Below are positions 22,907 to 24,059 of a stretch of DNA of 24,059 nt, piece by piece; within the stretch, counting starts at the first letter, position 1, and every line of letters starts with the position of its first letter. This DNA is from Deltaproteobacteria bacterium. Lineage in GTDB: Bacteria; Desulfobacterota; Desulfobacteria; Desulfobacterales; SURF-7. The notes under the pieces were generated by a model. The model saw only the letters and a list, made by a program, of their open reading frames with translations, was not told the DNA's origin and ran no database searches. The translations under genes were made by a program, and so were the position numbers. The stretch spans positions 1-24,059 of the forward strand of contig JAFDJC010000006.1 in assembly GCA_019307665.1 (NCBI GenBank), read 5' to 3'.

Positions 22907-24059
22907 ATGGATAAAGAAAAACTCATGTTAAATGCTATTCTCAATACAGTAGATGATGGCATTTATGTCATTGCGCAGGATTATACGATCGAGTTCATGA
23001 ATCAAAAAATGATCGACATGTTCGGCGATGGTGTCGGCATAAAATGCCATAAGGTTATCAATAACAGTGATTCTCTCTGTGAATGGTGCCGCAGCAGTGA
23101 AGTCTTTGAGGGTAAACGCATCTGTCATGAAATTTTTGCCCCAAAGGCTGATAAAGCATTCAAACTCACTGAAATCCCCTTTGAAAATCCGGATGGCACA
23201 CTTTCAAAGTTAAGTATTTTCCGAGACATTACTCGCCGGAAACTGCGGGAAGCAAAGTTAAAGGCATCGCTTGAAGAATACAGAGCATTATTTGAGCATG
23301 TGGCTGTCGGTGTTTCTATCAGCACCAAAGAGGGAAAGTTCATTGATGCAAACCAGGCCCTCCTGGATATACTTGACTATTCAAGCAAAGAGGAGTTTCT
23401 GGAAATTGATATTATCAATGACCTGTATCTTTTTCCTGAAGACCGTCTGAGATTTCAGAAAATGATTGAAAAAGACGGGCGCGTGATTGATTTTGAAGTT
23501 CAATTCAAACGAAAAGACGGAACCCCGGTCCCCATAATGCTTACCAGTAATGCCCGTTATGATCTTGATGAGAGTGTTGTCGGTTACGAAAGCATTCATG
23601 TGGATTTGACCCAGCGATACCAGATGGAACGGAAAATAAGGGAAGCGCATGATTTTTTAAATAAGATTGTTAAGAGTGCGCCGATTTCGATCATGGCCGC
23701 CGACCTGGAAGGAAATATCATTATCTGGAACCGTGCTGCTGAAAGAACGCTGGGGTACACCGCCAATGAAGTGATCGGCAAAATGAATATCACTAAAATC
23801 TACCCGGAAGGGAAAGCCCATGAAATCATGGAAGTTATTCGCAGTGCAGATCACGGTCCTGTGGGCACGTTTCCTCATCAATCGGTTCTTTACGTTCGAA
23901 GAGACGGTAAGATAATCGACGGACATTTATCGGCTGCCATGATTTATGATGATGAAGGTAACGAAGTGTCGACAGTCGGATCATTTGTGGATCTTACGGA
24001 GCGGATTGAAATGGAGCGTGCCTTAAGTATGACCCAGGAGCAGCTTTTGCAGTCTGAAA
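22907..24059 (+). CDS. Multi-PAS sensor protein, 3' end outside window
   Basis: The frame is open from ATG 22907 (GAAAGGGG upstream) to the window edge, 384 codons. It holds three PAS domains without membrane segments: PAS1 at about 4-105, PAS2 at about 120-245 and PAS3 at about 250-375, each ending in a D-x-T-x-R type motif (RDITRRK, VDLTQRY, VDLTERI). PAS1 has a cysteine group C47-x10-C58-x2-C61-x11-C73 which could bind a metal or cluster or act as a thiol switch. A coiled coil begins at the edge (MERALSMTQEQL), the usual lead into HisKA, so a histidine kinase is expected but is not seen. It begins 21 bases after metF and is likely co-transcribed, with the HTH-receiver protein at the operon's start as likely partner (inference). 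Confidence 0.85.
   Translation, partial: MDKEKLMLNAILNTVDDGIYVIAQDYTIEFMNQKMIDMFGDGVGIKCHKVINNSDSLCEWCRSSEVFEGKRICHEIFAPKADKAFKLTEIPFENPDGTLSKLSIFRDITRRKLREAKLKASLEEYRALFEHVAVGVSISTKEGKFIDANQALLDILDYSSKEEFLEIDIINDLYLFPEDRLRFQKMIEKDGRVIDFEVQFKRKDGTPVPIMLTSNARYDLDESVVGYESIHVDLTQRYQMERKIREAHDFLNKIVKSAPISIMAADLEGNIIIWNRAAERTLGYTANEVIGKMNITKIYPEGKAHEIMEVIRSADHGPVGTFPHQSVLYVRRDGKIIDGHLSAAMIYDDEGNEVSTVGSFVDLTERIEMERALSMTQEQLLQSE

Overview
The window reads as chromosome of a strictly anaerobic deltaproteobacterium, most likely a sulfate-reducing member of the Desulfobacterales. That is an inference from content: a Wood-Ljungdahl MetF/MetV module joined to an Hdr/MvhD electron-transfer complex, probable selenocysteine codons, an SCP2-type thiolase, sigma-54 promoters with an NtrC-type regulator, and multi-PAS sensor kinases. 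No rRNA, tRNA, CRISPR array or intact insertion sequence was seen.

Left part (1-4600). A MerR-TetR hybrid regulator precedes a thiolase gene. Directly behind the thiolase lie two gene remnants fused out of frame: the N-terminus of a short-chain dehydrogenase/epimerase and the C-terminus of a ferredoxin. They look like the scar of a deletion and are closed by a strong terminator. Convergent to this is a secreted fibronectin-III/calcium-repeat surface protein. Its leader has, in order, a near-consensus sigma-54 promoter, a c-di-GMP-I (GEMM-I) riboswitch and an intrinsic terminator.

Middle (4600-13400). A degraded intergenic stretch is followed by a sigma-54 promoter driving two tandem genes. 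Each encodes two copies of an exact C-x12-C-x5-C-x2-C motif fused to a GcvH-like (lipoyl-carrier fold) domain. Convergent to them is a three-gene operon: a histidine kinase with a Rossmann-like N-terminus, an NtrC-family sigma-54 activator, and an archaemetzincin-type zinc protease. Next comes a membrane protein with two CDP-alcohol phosphatidyltransferase domains in one chain, then a truncated gene remnant.

Right part (13400-24059). One long co-directional operon runs off the window: a MerR-type-HTH/receiver regulator, a MetF-like paralogue, an HdrC-HdrB fusion with an in-frame TGA (Sec240), a 1489-residue HdrA with an embedded GltD/NfnB-like NAD(P)H module, MvhD with an in-frame TGA (Sec17), MetV, MetF and a Cys-rich PAS sensor. 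Both TGA codons are followed at the right distance by a bacterial SECIS-like hairpin. The set matches the MetFV-HdrABC-MvhD methylene-tetrahydrofolate reductase complex known from Moorella, here in a selenoprotein version with an extra NAD(P)H port and its own likely sensor/regulator pair. The main points of interest are this complex, the Cys-repeat/GcvH-like pair, and the joint sigma-54 and c-di-GMP control of the surface protein.
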